This document shows positions 11,817 through 22,745 of a DNA stretch of 64,000 nucleotides, piece after piece. Source of the stretch: Aquila chrysaetos chrysaetos (taxonomy: Eukaryota > Chordata > Aves > Accipitriformes > Accipitridae); NCBI RefSeq assembly GCF_900496995.4, contig NC_044005.1:26913363-26977362 (forward strand). The letters run 5' to 3'. The notes under the pieces were generated by a model, which saw only the letters and a program-made list of their open reading frames with translations, had not been told where the DNA came from and did no database searches. The number at the start of each line of letters is the position of its first letter. Within the stretch, counting starts at the first letter, position 1. Made by a program: the position numbers and the translations under genes.

Positions 11817-14800
11817 CACATGCTCTGAAGAGTAAGCACTCCAAACTGAATTTAGGCAAATCACTTATGTCCTCAATATGCTGTTCCACAGGAGTTTATA
11901 CAGCTCTGTCAGCTACAGGGTCTGCTTCTTCCATTGCTCTGGTGTTAGCATCTGACTGACCCTGCAGCAACTTTGGTCAGGGACTCAGACAAGCTGGAAC
12001 TTAACCCTCCCACATAAATACGTTTGTTGTGCCAGTGTAACTTCCTGAACTATCTCATTGAGAGGTCAGACAAGTAACTGTGTAGAAGCCAGGAAGGAAA
12101 CAGAATCATATGGATGGGAGCAGAGGAGACAGCCGGACCACACATGTAGATTGATTTAAGCTATCCTGAAACTGTAGTTTCAGCGCCTCAATTTACCTGG
12201 CTATTAAGATGGGATCACACTCTTCACCTGCTTCATATGGTTCTGGGGGACAGCTAACTGAGTCAGGGAAAAGCCGAGGTTGTCACCTTCATGGCACTCA
12301 GTGGCCTGGCACCAGCACATCAGAAAAAAAGGTCTGAAACACCAAGATATGCTGTAGACAACAACTCTGACCCTCTGGGGCAAGAAGACTCTGCCATAAT
12401 GTAATGCTTGCCTGTGCGAGAGACCCCATTTTCCAAGGACCTGTCCAAACTTGGAGAATGAGCTCCCTAGGCACTAAGGACCCTTCGGTACCTGCCCATC
12501 CAGACTGCAAGCTATGCTGCTTTCACCCATAATGCAAACACACTGCAATACAAAATCTGCTGGGGAGACGAGAGGGGAGCAAACCACACATTTGCGTATT
12601 AGTCACATTTGAGGTTAATGGGAAAGTACTCAGATGCTGCTCTGAACGGCTCATGGTAAGCTGCAGAATAGAACAGAACAGTTCAATCATTAGTGCCCAT
12701 AAGGAGCACTGAGATCCTCAGGTGAAAATCATTATATAATAAATACTTTGTCCTCGTAAACACAGATGATCATTTCAGTGCATAATGTATCTTAAAAAAA
12801 GGAAATACAAACCTTTGGTTAAGAGTCACAGCTGGTCTTTACCACATTCTGTGTCTGATCACCTGCAGGGCACAATCTGTCATGCAATATCCAGTAATTA
12901 AGTGTATTTATTACAAGATTGGAAGCTGTGAGGTCATACCCTGTGCAACTACACGTGCCTTAAATTACCTATGATAATCATTCTCACATGCACGCAACAG
13001 TTCAGGTCTTCAGCAGCAGCCAATGTCAGACTGATGTGTTACAACAACAAGTGACAATGTGGCATGGAGAGGAAAAATAACGCAGACTTTGGTCATAAAG
13101 TGGTTTGGAAAAAGGAGATTTTGCTGGGGTTTGACTGCATGGAGTTATACTCAATTCCATGTGTCCAGCAAATGGAATTGGTTGGCACTTTGATCACAAA
13201 CACACAAATATCACTGATTCCAGAACTGTCTTACTAACATCTACTCTCTACAAGGAATCAGCAAATAAGCTGCATTTATTTTTGGCATGAAAATACTTGC
13301 ACAGTAAAATGTTTCTCAAATTATAGGTTCTAAAAATTATTAAAAAATTTAAAAATTTCAATTCTGAAGTGCTAAAGCCCTCTTGGAAAAGATGACTTAT
13401 GTTTACATTATATGACAGGTTTATCAAGAAGCCATGTTAATCCTGCTCTGGTGTAACAAGTGAGAGTCTTGCACTCCTGTAGTACCTTTCTGCAACGAGG
13501 ACTAAAGCTACAACAAAAGGAGTTTCATTAGGAAGGCGATTACAAGTTCAGGTCTTGAATAGAAGTGCTGGGACTAAGAGCCAGAAGCTATACCCAGTGA
13601 AGCATTTGCCCTCAGTAGGGTTCCTAGGAATGTAGAGGTATGTAGAGTATAGATAAAACTTTTCTCAAATAAATGTTCCTAATCAGGAACATCACTTCTG
13701 GGAGAGGTATCTTGTATGAGTATCATTCCACAGTTCTAAAAGCTGTGGGAACCATCCCATCAGCTTGCCGTGCCCCTCAGCTCAGCTCACAAACTGAAAT
13801 GAAGATCTTGAAGATAAACAACCAGGTAGAGTAACATGTTTCCTTGTGTGTTATTTCACTGTATTTGTCTCCCATTACAGCTACATATCTGCCTTTCAGT
13901 GAAAAACATTAGTTCATGTTTCCCTTAAATCCCATCCAATATTTAGGATGATTTGGGGGTAGTTTACCAAGCACTCCAGTCATCAAGATTCCTTTCTGAG
14001 CACTGAACACCTTAGACAATGCTTACAGTGAGGTAAATCCTCTAAGCTGCCAGAGAGTGATGACACAGGCAGCATCTACAATACCAGATGAAGCAGGGCC
14101 AGGAACTGTTGTGTGGCGGAAGGGCTAGGCGGCACGCTCACCACATCCACACTACACAGCACTTGGCCCATGGTCACCTCTGAACTACACGTGGTGTACC
14201 TGTAGCCTTAAGGCATAAGTATTGTTTGAGGGGTGTTATTTCAAACACCCAGAGCTGAAGAAACGAGGGCTGTGCTGTAGCCCGGAGGGGCGAGCGATTT
14301 GCGGCATGAAGCTAAAGAACGTGTCGTATGCAAAAGCACAGAGGTGTGTTTGACAGTATGAAACCTGCTGGGATATTGCTGGATGACCCAGTAGAGTGCA
14401 GGGAGCCCGGTTTCACGCAGTCTTGCCCACTGCTCATCAGACACACGCTACCCTCTGAACTTCGCCCAGGCACCGTCTTGGAGATTGCTAGTTGACGCAG
14501 GCCAAGACTGTTTCAGGGACCAGAGTTACTACTGCGTAGTAGAGCAGGGTGGAAAATCAGCAGTCCAATGCCCAAGCTTGCTACCTAACCCCTTTGATTT
14601 AGCAGCACAGGCATAGCCGAGGAACCCAGGCTTGTGGCACCTGGAACTTGCTGACAAACAGCAGGAAAAAAAAAAGAGGGAGGATGGGAGGACCTGAGAC
14701 TCCCATGAATAGTTAAACCTGTGTAGCGTTGAATTCTTTGAAAGTCTCAGAGCGAAATCCTTATCTGTGCCGAAACCCCATTCTTGGCTTTGCACTCAAC

Positions 14801-16199
14801 TCTGATGTAATGACAGCAAATTACTTTGGTTTATCTTCCTTGGTGTCCTCGAGGTTAGTGACACATCATCATTAGGTTACGTTACTATTTTAATTCAATT
14901 GCCATACCACGTGCTTAAATGCTCGAAAAGAGCTTGTCCTTCTTTCTACCGTATGCTACCGGCAACTGTCATTTCTCCTGCAATTAGAGTTCAAATGCTT
15001 CATAGCAGGAATTGCATCATTCTCACGCTGAAGCACCCACTATCCTTCAGAGCAGTGTCAAAATGATGTTTTACTTAAAAACCCTGATAACCTGGTAATA
15101 TCTGAATCCTGTACATTTCAGATTATATGCTTTAAGACTGACACTGCTACTGTATTTTATGGCCTTTGCAATACTGTTACCTGCTCAAAATAAATATTTA
15201 ATTTTGCAAACAAAATCAGATAAATACTGTATTATGAATTGGGTTCGCTTCCCTTATTCCCTAGCATGAGAATACTCAAGATGGGCTATTTAAAAAGAGC
15301 TAAACCCTTACCAAATGGAAGATGCAATGCAATCAGAATTAAAATGACTCCTTTAAAGTTGCAGCTGGTTGTCTTTAGCCAACAGGATCAAGTTACAAAA
15401 CATTTGTATAAAAACAGAGCTTAAATATAATCAGTGAAGAAGAGCTGAAAATCTGTTGCTCTGCAGGCCAAAGATGGGGGCGGGGGGGGAACAGAACAAC
15501 AGCTCCATAATTGGAAATAATAAAGATACTGTGTCCACATGCTAGTTATGACCTTCTTTTGTTTCCCCATGATATCCTGTTGATATAATATGCAGGTCCC
15601 TTGTGGACATCCGGTGTTTCCCAATGAGAAGAATGAGTGTTGTTAGTTTCGCTTCAGCACCTCACCGGGTCACCAGCCTACCTACCATGCCTGGAAAGCC
15701 TGACGGAAGCAGCGTCAAAGAACAACCTTATCAGCAAAAGATCTGAACGGATGAAGAGCACAGGCATATGAGATCACATCTTGTGGTAATTTAAACAAAT
15801 TTCAAATACCATTACAATAAGGAAGCACAGAATAAGAGCAAAAGCTCAGCTAAATACTTACAAACCCACATAGGAGTAGTCATAGTTGATCAGATCAAGC
15901 ACACCTTTTCCCCCTCTCTGCTATCAGCTGTGGTGTTCTGACGCTACCTGACAGCAACCGCCCAAAGAAGGTTGTAAGGACAAAGTCAGGGTGTAGTGCG
16001 GCCTCCCCGCAGTATTCCCCAAGGCCCCAGAAAGTTACAAAAATCAGGACTTCCAGAGCCAAAGGGGATGTTTTTGTATTAAAGAGTCCCCATTAGCTTT
16101 TTCTTCTGTTCGTTTTCTGGACTTCTTTTCAGCTCAAAAAAACCCCTTGTGGTATCCACAAAATCACACAACAAGGTTTTCCACAACCAACCACAATAC
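11817..16199. other. intergenic, mostly AT-rich, no gene recognised
   Basis: About 4.4 kb of non-coding sequence that is AT-richer than its flanks, for example around 12.7-13.4 and 14.8-15.4 kb. An AP-1 consensus TGAGTCA occurs near 12,258. Its position relative to FOS makes a distal enhancer possible, but no element can be delimited without cross-species alignment. Confidence 0.5.
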
Positions 16200-17260
16200 A
16201 GAATGAGCAACCTCGTCAAGTTTGGTGTTATCCGACATTTTCCCCAAGTTTCATTTGATGCACATCATTATTATGTTGAAAGAATCCTCCCCTCACTCAT
16301 GTCTCTGTAAGGCTGAAGAGTCCTAATTAGTTTATCTGTTTCTGACCCAGAAGCTGTTCCACACCTCAGGACACCTATTTACTTCTCTGCACCTCTTACA
16401 GTGCTCTACATCCTTCTGAAGATAAGATCAGAACCGTACACAGCATTCAAAGCACTGGCACACCGTGGATTTACCATGTGCCATAACGATGCTCTCTGCT
16501 TTGTTCTCTAGCTCTTCTTTCTTACCTCCTAACATTTGATTTGCTCATTTACCAAGCCTTGAGATGAGATTTTCACAGAACTATTACTATGCCAAGATCT
16601 TGTTCCTAAGTGATAAATCAGCTTCTAGGCTGTTCCTGTATATTTGAAGTTAGGATGGGCTGTCTCCCATTTAAAACACTTTACATTTATGTACATTTAC
16701 TTTACATCAAATTGCATCACCCACTCACTTTGTATTGTCACATTTTACTAAAGTTCCCCTCAGACCACAGGCTCCAGTTCAGATCCTTGTGGAACTTCAC
16801 GTATTGAATCCTTCCACCATAGCTTCTTCAGAAGCTTTTGCCCATAGATTTTGTTGAATGCTTTTCAGAAACCCAAGTAGACGACATCAGCTGAATCGCT
16901 CTTGTCCACATGCTTTGCCAACTCCTCACAGGACTCAAAACAATGCGTGAGGCCAGGACTCCTCTTCAGAAAAGCTCTGCCAGCTCTCCCAGTACACCAT
17001 TTTCTCCCCACACCCACTAGTTCACCTTTTTAAACAGTTTTCATTAACTTGCATGGTACAGATAACAGGCTCATTACGCAGCAGCTCTCCAGAACTTTTC
17101 TAACCACTTTTTTTTTTAATTGGCATATTAACTATCTTCCCATTCTCTGTTATCAAAGCACTTCTAAATGCGATGTTACACAAAACCATTAGTAAGCAGC
17201 TCAGCTATTTAAATCTTGACTTCTCTTAGAACTCTTGGATGAGCATCATGCAGTCCAACT
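16200..17260 (-). mobile_element. ancient CR1-family LINE relic
   Basis: Strongly diverged CR1-type sequence, read in antisense on the plus strand. Recognisable blocks occur in CR1 order: TTTGGTGTTATCCGACA near 16,223 (cf. the TTGGTGTCATCTGCAAA region); an ACACAGCATTC block near 16,438; CCAGTTCAGATCCTTGTGGAAC near 16,772; a block reading CTTTTCAGAAACCCAAGTAGACGACATC near 16,861; CTTGTCCACATGCTTTGCC near 16,901; ATTGGCATATTAACTATCTTCCCATTCT near 17,120; and AGAACTCTTGGATGAGCATCATGCAGTCC near 17,229. This resembles old amniote CR1 families shared with turtles and crocodilians, by memory of their consensus. It is far older than the other CR1 copies here. Confidence 0.7.
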
Positions 17261-17959
17261 GTTCGGCGCATTTTATTTTAGCCATTTGTTTCATAACCTT
17301 TTCTACAGACACTTCAGCTCGAGACATACCCTCTGATAAATCTGTCACAAAATCAAGTACAAGCACAGGAATCTTCTTAAGTTCCTCTACAGCGAGCACA
17401 GAACAAAATACTAATTTAATTTTTTTCTAGAACCTTATCTCCTCTGAACAATCCATTTGACTGTCCACTGTCTCTGACAACTTTTCTTGGCAGGCTTCCT
17501 GTTCTATTTTGACCAAAAGCAGAAGAGTCAGGTTTATTGGCAAAGTAACAACAAAACAAATGACAGGAGAACCTGCAGAACAAGTGTTCCAAGGATACAA
17601 GTGCCTGGTCACCCGGTACGCTGAAGCCAGGTTTCACAGAGTAGCTCTTGTACTGCAAGTGCAGAAAAAAAACTGGTAATTATTTTCTTTCACCCAATTC
17701 CATATGGAGATAAAAACTAATTGTTATTATGCATTTTTTTTAAGTTGAATTATATCACCCTTGATTTTCCACCATCACAGGTCAATTCTTCCAGCTAAGA
17801 GAGAGGAAAGGTGGAGAGGGGAAGCGAGGGAAGCCTAGTGAGGGACAGCAAGAGCTACAAGCTGCCACGGGTGAACCCATCTGGGATTCAGCACCCACGC
17901 CTTCTCTGGACACCTCACGCCTGGACAGGAAGGGGAGTGCTGGAGGAGGGGTAAGGGAG
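17261..17959. other. intergenic, no gene recognised
   Basis: Short non-coding stretch between the old CR1 relic and the CpG island at 18 kb. Nothing else was recognised. Confidence 0.5.
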
Positions 17960-18188
17960 CCCAGGCAGCCTTCCTTGTCAGCCCACCGCAGGCGCCCACC
18001 TGCCAGGAGCCCGGCACAGAGCTCTGCCGCCGGCTCCGCACCTTCCCCCGGCTGGGGCAAGGCACGGGGCCGTATCCCCGGGCTGCGGGGAGGCTGCCAG
18101 GGCAGGGCTGGGCAGCGCCCGGTCGAAGCCGAAGCCGAGGCCGAGGAAGATGGCCGCCCGCCCCGCCCCTCGCGCGCGCCCCCCTCCC

Positions 18189-18201
18189 TTCTGGAACCTT
18201 C
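18189..18201. promoter_or_regulatory. heat-shock element (HSF site)
   Basis: TTCTGGAACCTTC fits the three-unit consensus TTCnnGAAnnTTC without mismatch. It lies 70 bp from the CArG box in the same island. The match is seen directly; HSF1 binding is inference. Confidence 0.6.
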
Positions 18202-18270
18202 CCGCCGCAGAACCGCACGCGCAGACCGACGCCCGGCGCCCGCTACGGGAAGAAGGGCGCCGCCGCTTTG

Positions 18271-18346
18271 CCATATATGGGCACGGCCGGAAGTACTTGC
18301 GTCATGGCGTTGGCTCGTAGCGCCTCCGCGGGGAGCGGGACGTCAC
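18271..18346. promoter_or_regulatory. SRE-like module: CArG + ETS + CRE-like sites
   Basis: CCATATATGG at 18,271-18,280 is a perfect CC(A/T)6GG serum-response-factor site. Six bases on, CCGGAAGT (18,287-18,294) is a consensus ETS site. TTGCGTCA (18,297-18,304) resembles the FOS FAP/AP-1-like element, and GACGTCAC (18,339-18,346) is a CRE core. The combination SRF+ETS+FAP/CRE mirrors the SRE complex of the FOS promoter, though the spacing differs. This suggests growth-factor or activity-dependent control of whatever this island drives. Confidence 0.55.
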
Positions 18347-18890
18347 GTCCCTGGCGCGCCCGCCGCGCGGCGCCTAGGCAACCAAACAGTAAACACGGCG
18401 GCGGGGAGGGGCGGCGGGCGCGCAGGCGCGGCGGGGAGGGGCTCGGCGCGGCCCGCGGCTGGGGGCGACGGAGGAGGGCGGGGGGGAGAGCCGCGGCCTG
18501 CGCGCCGGGCCCGGGGGAGAGCGGTGGGGCCCGGGCGGCCTCGCCGCCTGAGGGGAGGGCGGCTGCGCCTGCGGCGGGGCGGGCCCGGGAGCTGCGCCCC
18601 GGCCCCCGGGAGCGCTCCCGCGGCCCCTGGCCAGCGCGGAGGGTCCCGGGGAGGGCCCGCCTCAGCCGCGCTCCGCCGCCCGCCGTTCACCCGGCTCCGT
18701 GAGAGGGCCCCGCGGGGTCGCGCTGGGGCCGGCCCGACGCTGGGAACCTCCGCGGTGATTTCAGGTATCGGCAGTGGTGCCGGCTCGCCCCACGCCCGGC
18801 CCTCAGGCCTGCGGGGGAGAGGGGCCGCCCCGCTGCGGCCCGGGGGCAGGAGCGCTGGAGACGAGGGGTGAGGGCGGGGGGGTGCACAGT

Positions 18891-21318
18891 AGCGTGTCGG
18901 AACTCCCTCAGCATCGAAGCAGTCCTGGATCTGCAGCACCCTCCTCTATCCGGGGTTGTTTTGCTGTGCAGCCCTTCTTTATTCTACTCTAAACGCGTTG
19001 AAGGCTCTTCATGTTGTTTTACAGCTCTGCTTTTTGCAATTCGTAATAACAGTTCCATTATTCCTTGCGTTGCGTTGCAGTTTTGTTCCTAAGAGTTATT
19101 TACACTACTGCCCTCAATGGGATCAGGGGCACAGGAGGCGTCAGAAATAACGTGGAGCGTTACCTGCTTCTCTTATCTCGTTCCACTGTTTTGTTTCACA
19201 AGGCTTTGTACGGATATCTGTGTGATGTATCAGATACAGCTTATAATTGAAGCACATGCGTGTAATCCATTCCAAGCAGACATTGCTGCATTATTCCCTC
19301 TCACGGCTCTGTTGAAGTTAGTGGCAAGATTCCCACTGATTTAAGTGAGATTTCACTACAGAGTTCTCCAGTGCTAGGAAGCAGATAAATCATATTCATG
19401 ACATGCCATAAATTTCAGGTAGCACATCCTGAATTCTGGATCATCCCTGGCTGAAGGCAAGGAGCAGGGCTGGAGCCTGGGGTTAAATGTAACGTGTCTC
19501 ATGTACTGCCACCCCTGAGTTTGACATAATTGCGTAACATGCAAAAGCTGACACACTTGGCACTTGCTGTCACTGCTGTTAGAAAGAAAAGCTTCAGTTA
19601 GGCTGCAGTACTGCTGTCTCTCAGAATTCAGCACTAGATTTTGCTTTAACCTGTCCAGTGATCATGGGAGATGATGGGGCCAAGATCACTCCACCTACTT
19701 TGAGGGGCCTGTGTGGTATTTTGGGACTCTATAGAGCCCTGCTCCTTTCTGCCTCTCTGCTGAATGTCTGGTGATTTCAACGGTATGCGTGGGCTCTCCA
19801 AGACCTCTGAATTCTCTAGCTCTGAACTTGATGGTCTTTCAGCAGAAGGCACATTGCGATGCCAGATTTACTGACTTCACGGGGTTACTTGTCACGTAAG
19901 TCTCACTATTGCAGCTACACCTACATGACTGCTTCAGGGGTCAGCTCTACTGTGCATTTGCTGTGCCTGGGTGTTGCCCTTGTAAACTTGAGTGGCAATG
20001 TGAAAGTAGCTGCTTCTCAGTGGGTGGCATCTCAGTAGCAACTGGGGTCATTCTTCATCAGTTGTCAGCGCTGCCTCCAGCTTAATGTTGAAAGACGGGA
20101 AGCCGCGCGCAATATTTGCTTTTGCATAGGGCAGGCCTCGTTGAGCAAGCTGTGAAGCTGCAATACACGCTATTGAGATGAGAGACATCCTGTGCGTGTT
20201 CTGATTAGGGAAGGGGTGAAGAAAGCAGAGCCTGCTGCAGTGACCAGGAAACGTGGAGTTACACAAACCCAGCCCTGAATGCCAGCCTGCAGAGATTTCC
20301 TGAGAGCACGGTGTCAAGGTGGCCTTGAGCCAAACACGTGCCAGCACAGGTGGTGTCTTTGCCTCCACCTTGAGAAAGGAGTTCTCAGGAGCTGGAGTGA
20401 CAGGGCTAGAGGCTGTCAGGGGGGCCTCGCTGTTCTTGTGGGACCTCTTCATGTGCAAGCATTAGGGAGGGAACAGAATAGTGCTCTGCAAGCAGGGGCA
20501 CCCTGCCCCAGCTGCTGTCCTGCCAGAGGGGCACTTGTTTCCCTGCACAAGCAGCAGGAGTGACAGAGGGTAGCAGCCCCTCTAAGCTAACTTGGGAAGG
20601 AAAGGCAGTGTTGCAGAGATCCCAGGGAGGGAGCACATTCCCAGAGTGGGGGGGCTGTTTGCCATGACTCCTATTCATTCAAGGACTGGGCTAGCTTTAA
20701 TAGGAAGAGCGGGGCAAGGGAAGGGTCAGCCCACTCAGCCCAAAGCAAGAAGGTGCATGAGCATTTCTCCTCCCCTCATGGCCAGAAGAGGATACGCTAT
20801 AGCTACTCCCAGAGGTGCCAGACCAAGTCCAGGGGCACCCAGAGCCAGGGCACATTGTTCACTCCTCCCCAGGCAGGAGTAAGCTGGGCTGTTGGGCACA
20901 TGCAAATGATTAGGTAGACCCAGCCTGGAGATGGCCTCCCTGATTCAGAGGCATGAACTCACCTGCCCTTTTTACCTCCTTTCCAATGAGGTCTCCAGCT
21001 TGCCACTGAAACACCACAGCAGGTGACACATAGAGGAGCAGGAGGAGACCCAACCCAGACAGATTAGATGGAGAAGGCTGTAAGGAGTGACCCCACTGCC
21101 CACTGGGGGTGGGTGGGAAAGGGCGTAGCCACAGCCAGCCCTGACTGACACCAGGGCAAGGCCAGACCTGTCCTTAATGATATTCCCACTCTGATGTGCC
21201 CTATGCCTCAGGCAGCTAGCACCAGTCTGCAGTTTATAAAGCCCAACTTAAATCAGAGGTTAGGGAACTCCTTTAGGGTCACAGGGAAGCAGTGCAAAAG
21301 GTAACACAAGGACAGCTC
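18891..21318. other. FOS downstream flank, no gene recognised
   Basis: About 2.4 kb between the motif-rich CpG island and the FOS poly(A) site. No coding exon or repeat family was recognised. Confidence 0.55.
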
Positions 21319-21338
21319 CAGCAGTCAACTTAAATGCT

Positions 21339-21344
21339 TTTATT
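21339..21344 (-). terminator. FOS polyadenylation signal AATAAA
   Basis: Canonical AATAAA on the minus strand, in the expected FOS 3' end context. Cleavage is expected 10-25 nt further, near 21,320. Confidence 0.88.
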
Positions 21345-21420
21345 GACAATGTCTCTGAACAATAATAAGCAAACAATGCTTAAGTTTCATCCAAATTCAC
21401 TTTCCACATGTCAAAAAAGA

Positions 21421-21510
21421 CCTCAAGGTAGAAAAAAATAAAATAAAAATATAAATATCTGAGAATCCATCTTAATAAATAAATTAAAAACACAATAAAA
21501 ACGTTTTCAT
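21421..21510 (-). promoter_or_regulatory. FOS AU-rich element (ARE)
   Basis: On the minus strand this segment has overlapping AUUUA/UUAUUUA repeats (around TTTAATTTATTTATTAAG), then GATATTTATATTTTTATTTT and a U-rich tract. It is the class I ARE of FOS, bound by TTP/ZFP36, AUF1 and HuR in other vertebrates to direct rapid deadenylation. Flanking sequence is also conserved with remembered FOS 3'UTRs. Confidence 0.88.
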
Positions 21511-22120
21511 GGAAAACTTATGTCAGAACATTCAGACCACCTCAACAATGCATGATCAGTAAAGTTACAATGAACATCAATGTAGAACTACAGTACATGG
21601 ATATAGCTATTTATCTACCTACTAGAAAATAAAATAGAGTCTCTTTTCCCCCCAGGTAAGATGGGTCATTGCTAAGTCATCAGAACACGATATTGCCAGG
21701 AACACAGTAGTTATTGTTAATCAGCTGCACTAGATACAAGTTGGAGATACCCAGCACCAGGTTAAATTCCAATCATTGAAAACCAAGAGATTAATTAGTT
21801 AATGCTAGTGATACTAAGGAGGGGAGGGAGTCACCTACCCAGCCACATGGGACATGCTACAGACTACCAGCTCTCATGGATGGGCCGTTGGGGACGAGAC
21901 AAACTCCATGCGATTTGCTACATCTCTGGAAGAGGTACGAGGCCTCGGTGCAGGGCGCTCTGCCAGGCCCCAGGGTGCCAGGCCAGACGGGGGGGGTGGC
22001 GGTGGCAGGGCCCTCCCCAGGCCCGGGGAGCCCCATGGGGCACAGCGGCGAGTCCGGGGTGGGGGGGGTGGTGCGCGGGCAGGGGAGGGGGCCCGGCAGG
22101 TCAGTCAATGCTGGAGCCCC

Positions 22121-22745
22121 TCACAAGGCCAGGAGGGTGGGGGAGCTGAGGGAGTCGGACGAGGGCTCGTTGCTGCTGCTGCCCTTCCGGTGCGCGGCAG
22201 CGCAGCTGGGGAAGGCGTCCGCCTCAGGGTAGGTGAAGACGAAGGTGGAGGTGTAGGTGCTGGGGCACGGGGTGCAGGTCACCACGGGGGTGCAGAGGGG
22301 CTCCAGCTCACCGCTGGTCCCGGTGCCCAGCGACTCCCAGTCCGACGCATAGAAGGAGGAGGCCCCGGGCAGGTCCATGTCGGGCACAGAGCGGGAGGCC
22401 TCCCGCGGCCCCGTGGAGAAGAGCAGCTCGTCGAAGGGCTCAGCCTTGAGCTCCAGCCCGCTGCCGCCGGTCTCCTTGGGTGGTACGGCCGGCGGCGCCT
22501 CAGCCATCAGCGGCAGGGTGAAGGCGGCCTCCTCGGCCACGGCAGGGCTGGGGCTGCCCAGGTCCAGCGCCCGCCCAGCGGTCTTCGGTGGCGGCCACCA
22601 GCTCCTCAGAGAAGCGCAGCTCCTCGGGCATCTTGCAGGCGGGCCGGTGGGCCGCCAGGATGAACTCCAGCTTCTCCTTCTCCTTCAGCAGGTTGGCGAT
22701 CTCTGCCTGCAGCGCAGACTTCTCCTCCTCCAGCTGGTCGGTCTC
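22121..22745 (-). CDS. FOS: FOS coding exon 4 (zipper and C-terminal domain), frame disrupted
   Basis: 625 nt from the acceptor to TGA; 625 is not compatible with the entry phase and the terminal frame. Residues 166-218 ([13 protein letters not shown] onward, through ...[10 protein letters not shown]) are in frame. After the 16-nt segment the normal sequence resumes one frame over as [20 protein letters not shown] and runs to [12 protein letters not shown]. Removing only the 16 nt gives 609 nt, 203 codons including stop. An insertion, an assembly error, or a real 15-nt insertion plus one miscounted G are the alternatives. Confidence 0.93.

Larger units (their letters stand above)
17960..18890. 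promoter_or_regulatory. CpG island with inducible-promoter motifs, FOS-downstream
   Basis: About 930 bp of CpG-dense DNA beginning 2.4 kb beyond the FOS poly(A) site. Unlike the other orphan islands it holds a dense motif core at 18,148-18,400: a YY1-like AAGATGGCCGC (18,147), a heat-shock element, a perfect CArG box, an ETS site, two CRE/AP-1-like sites and an RFX-type half site (GGCAAC, 18,376). Long frames (for example plus 17,975-18,871) translate to low-complexity sequence and are not taken as genes. Direction of transcription cannot be decided. It could be an unannotated non-coding transcript's promoter, a distant alternative first exon of JDP2 (minus strand) or a FOS enhancer. Confidence 0.6.
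21319..22120 (-). other. FOS 3' untranslated region
   Basis: About 800 nt from the TGA stop to the inferred cleavage site. It holds the AU-rich instability region and ends with AATAAA (21,344-21,339). The sequence around the poly(A) signal (CAATAAAAGCATTTAAGTTG on the minus strand) is the FOS 3' end as I remember it in other vertebrates. It is expected to confer the minutes-scale mRNA half-life typical of FOS. Confidence 0.85.

Noticed and set aside
1..18300. JDP2 coding exons expected downstream of FOS
   Set aside because: I looked on the minus strand for the JDP2 N-terminus and its bZIP exon (basic region KVAAARCRNKK-type) and found none; only an upstream non-coding exon could be present.
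17975..18871. 298-codon plus-strand frame in the 18-kb CpG island
   Set aside because: Translation is Arg/Ala/Gly/Pro low-complexity, mirrored by long frames on the other strand; expected of stop-poor GC-rich DNA. No domain, no clear splice context.
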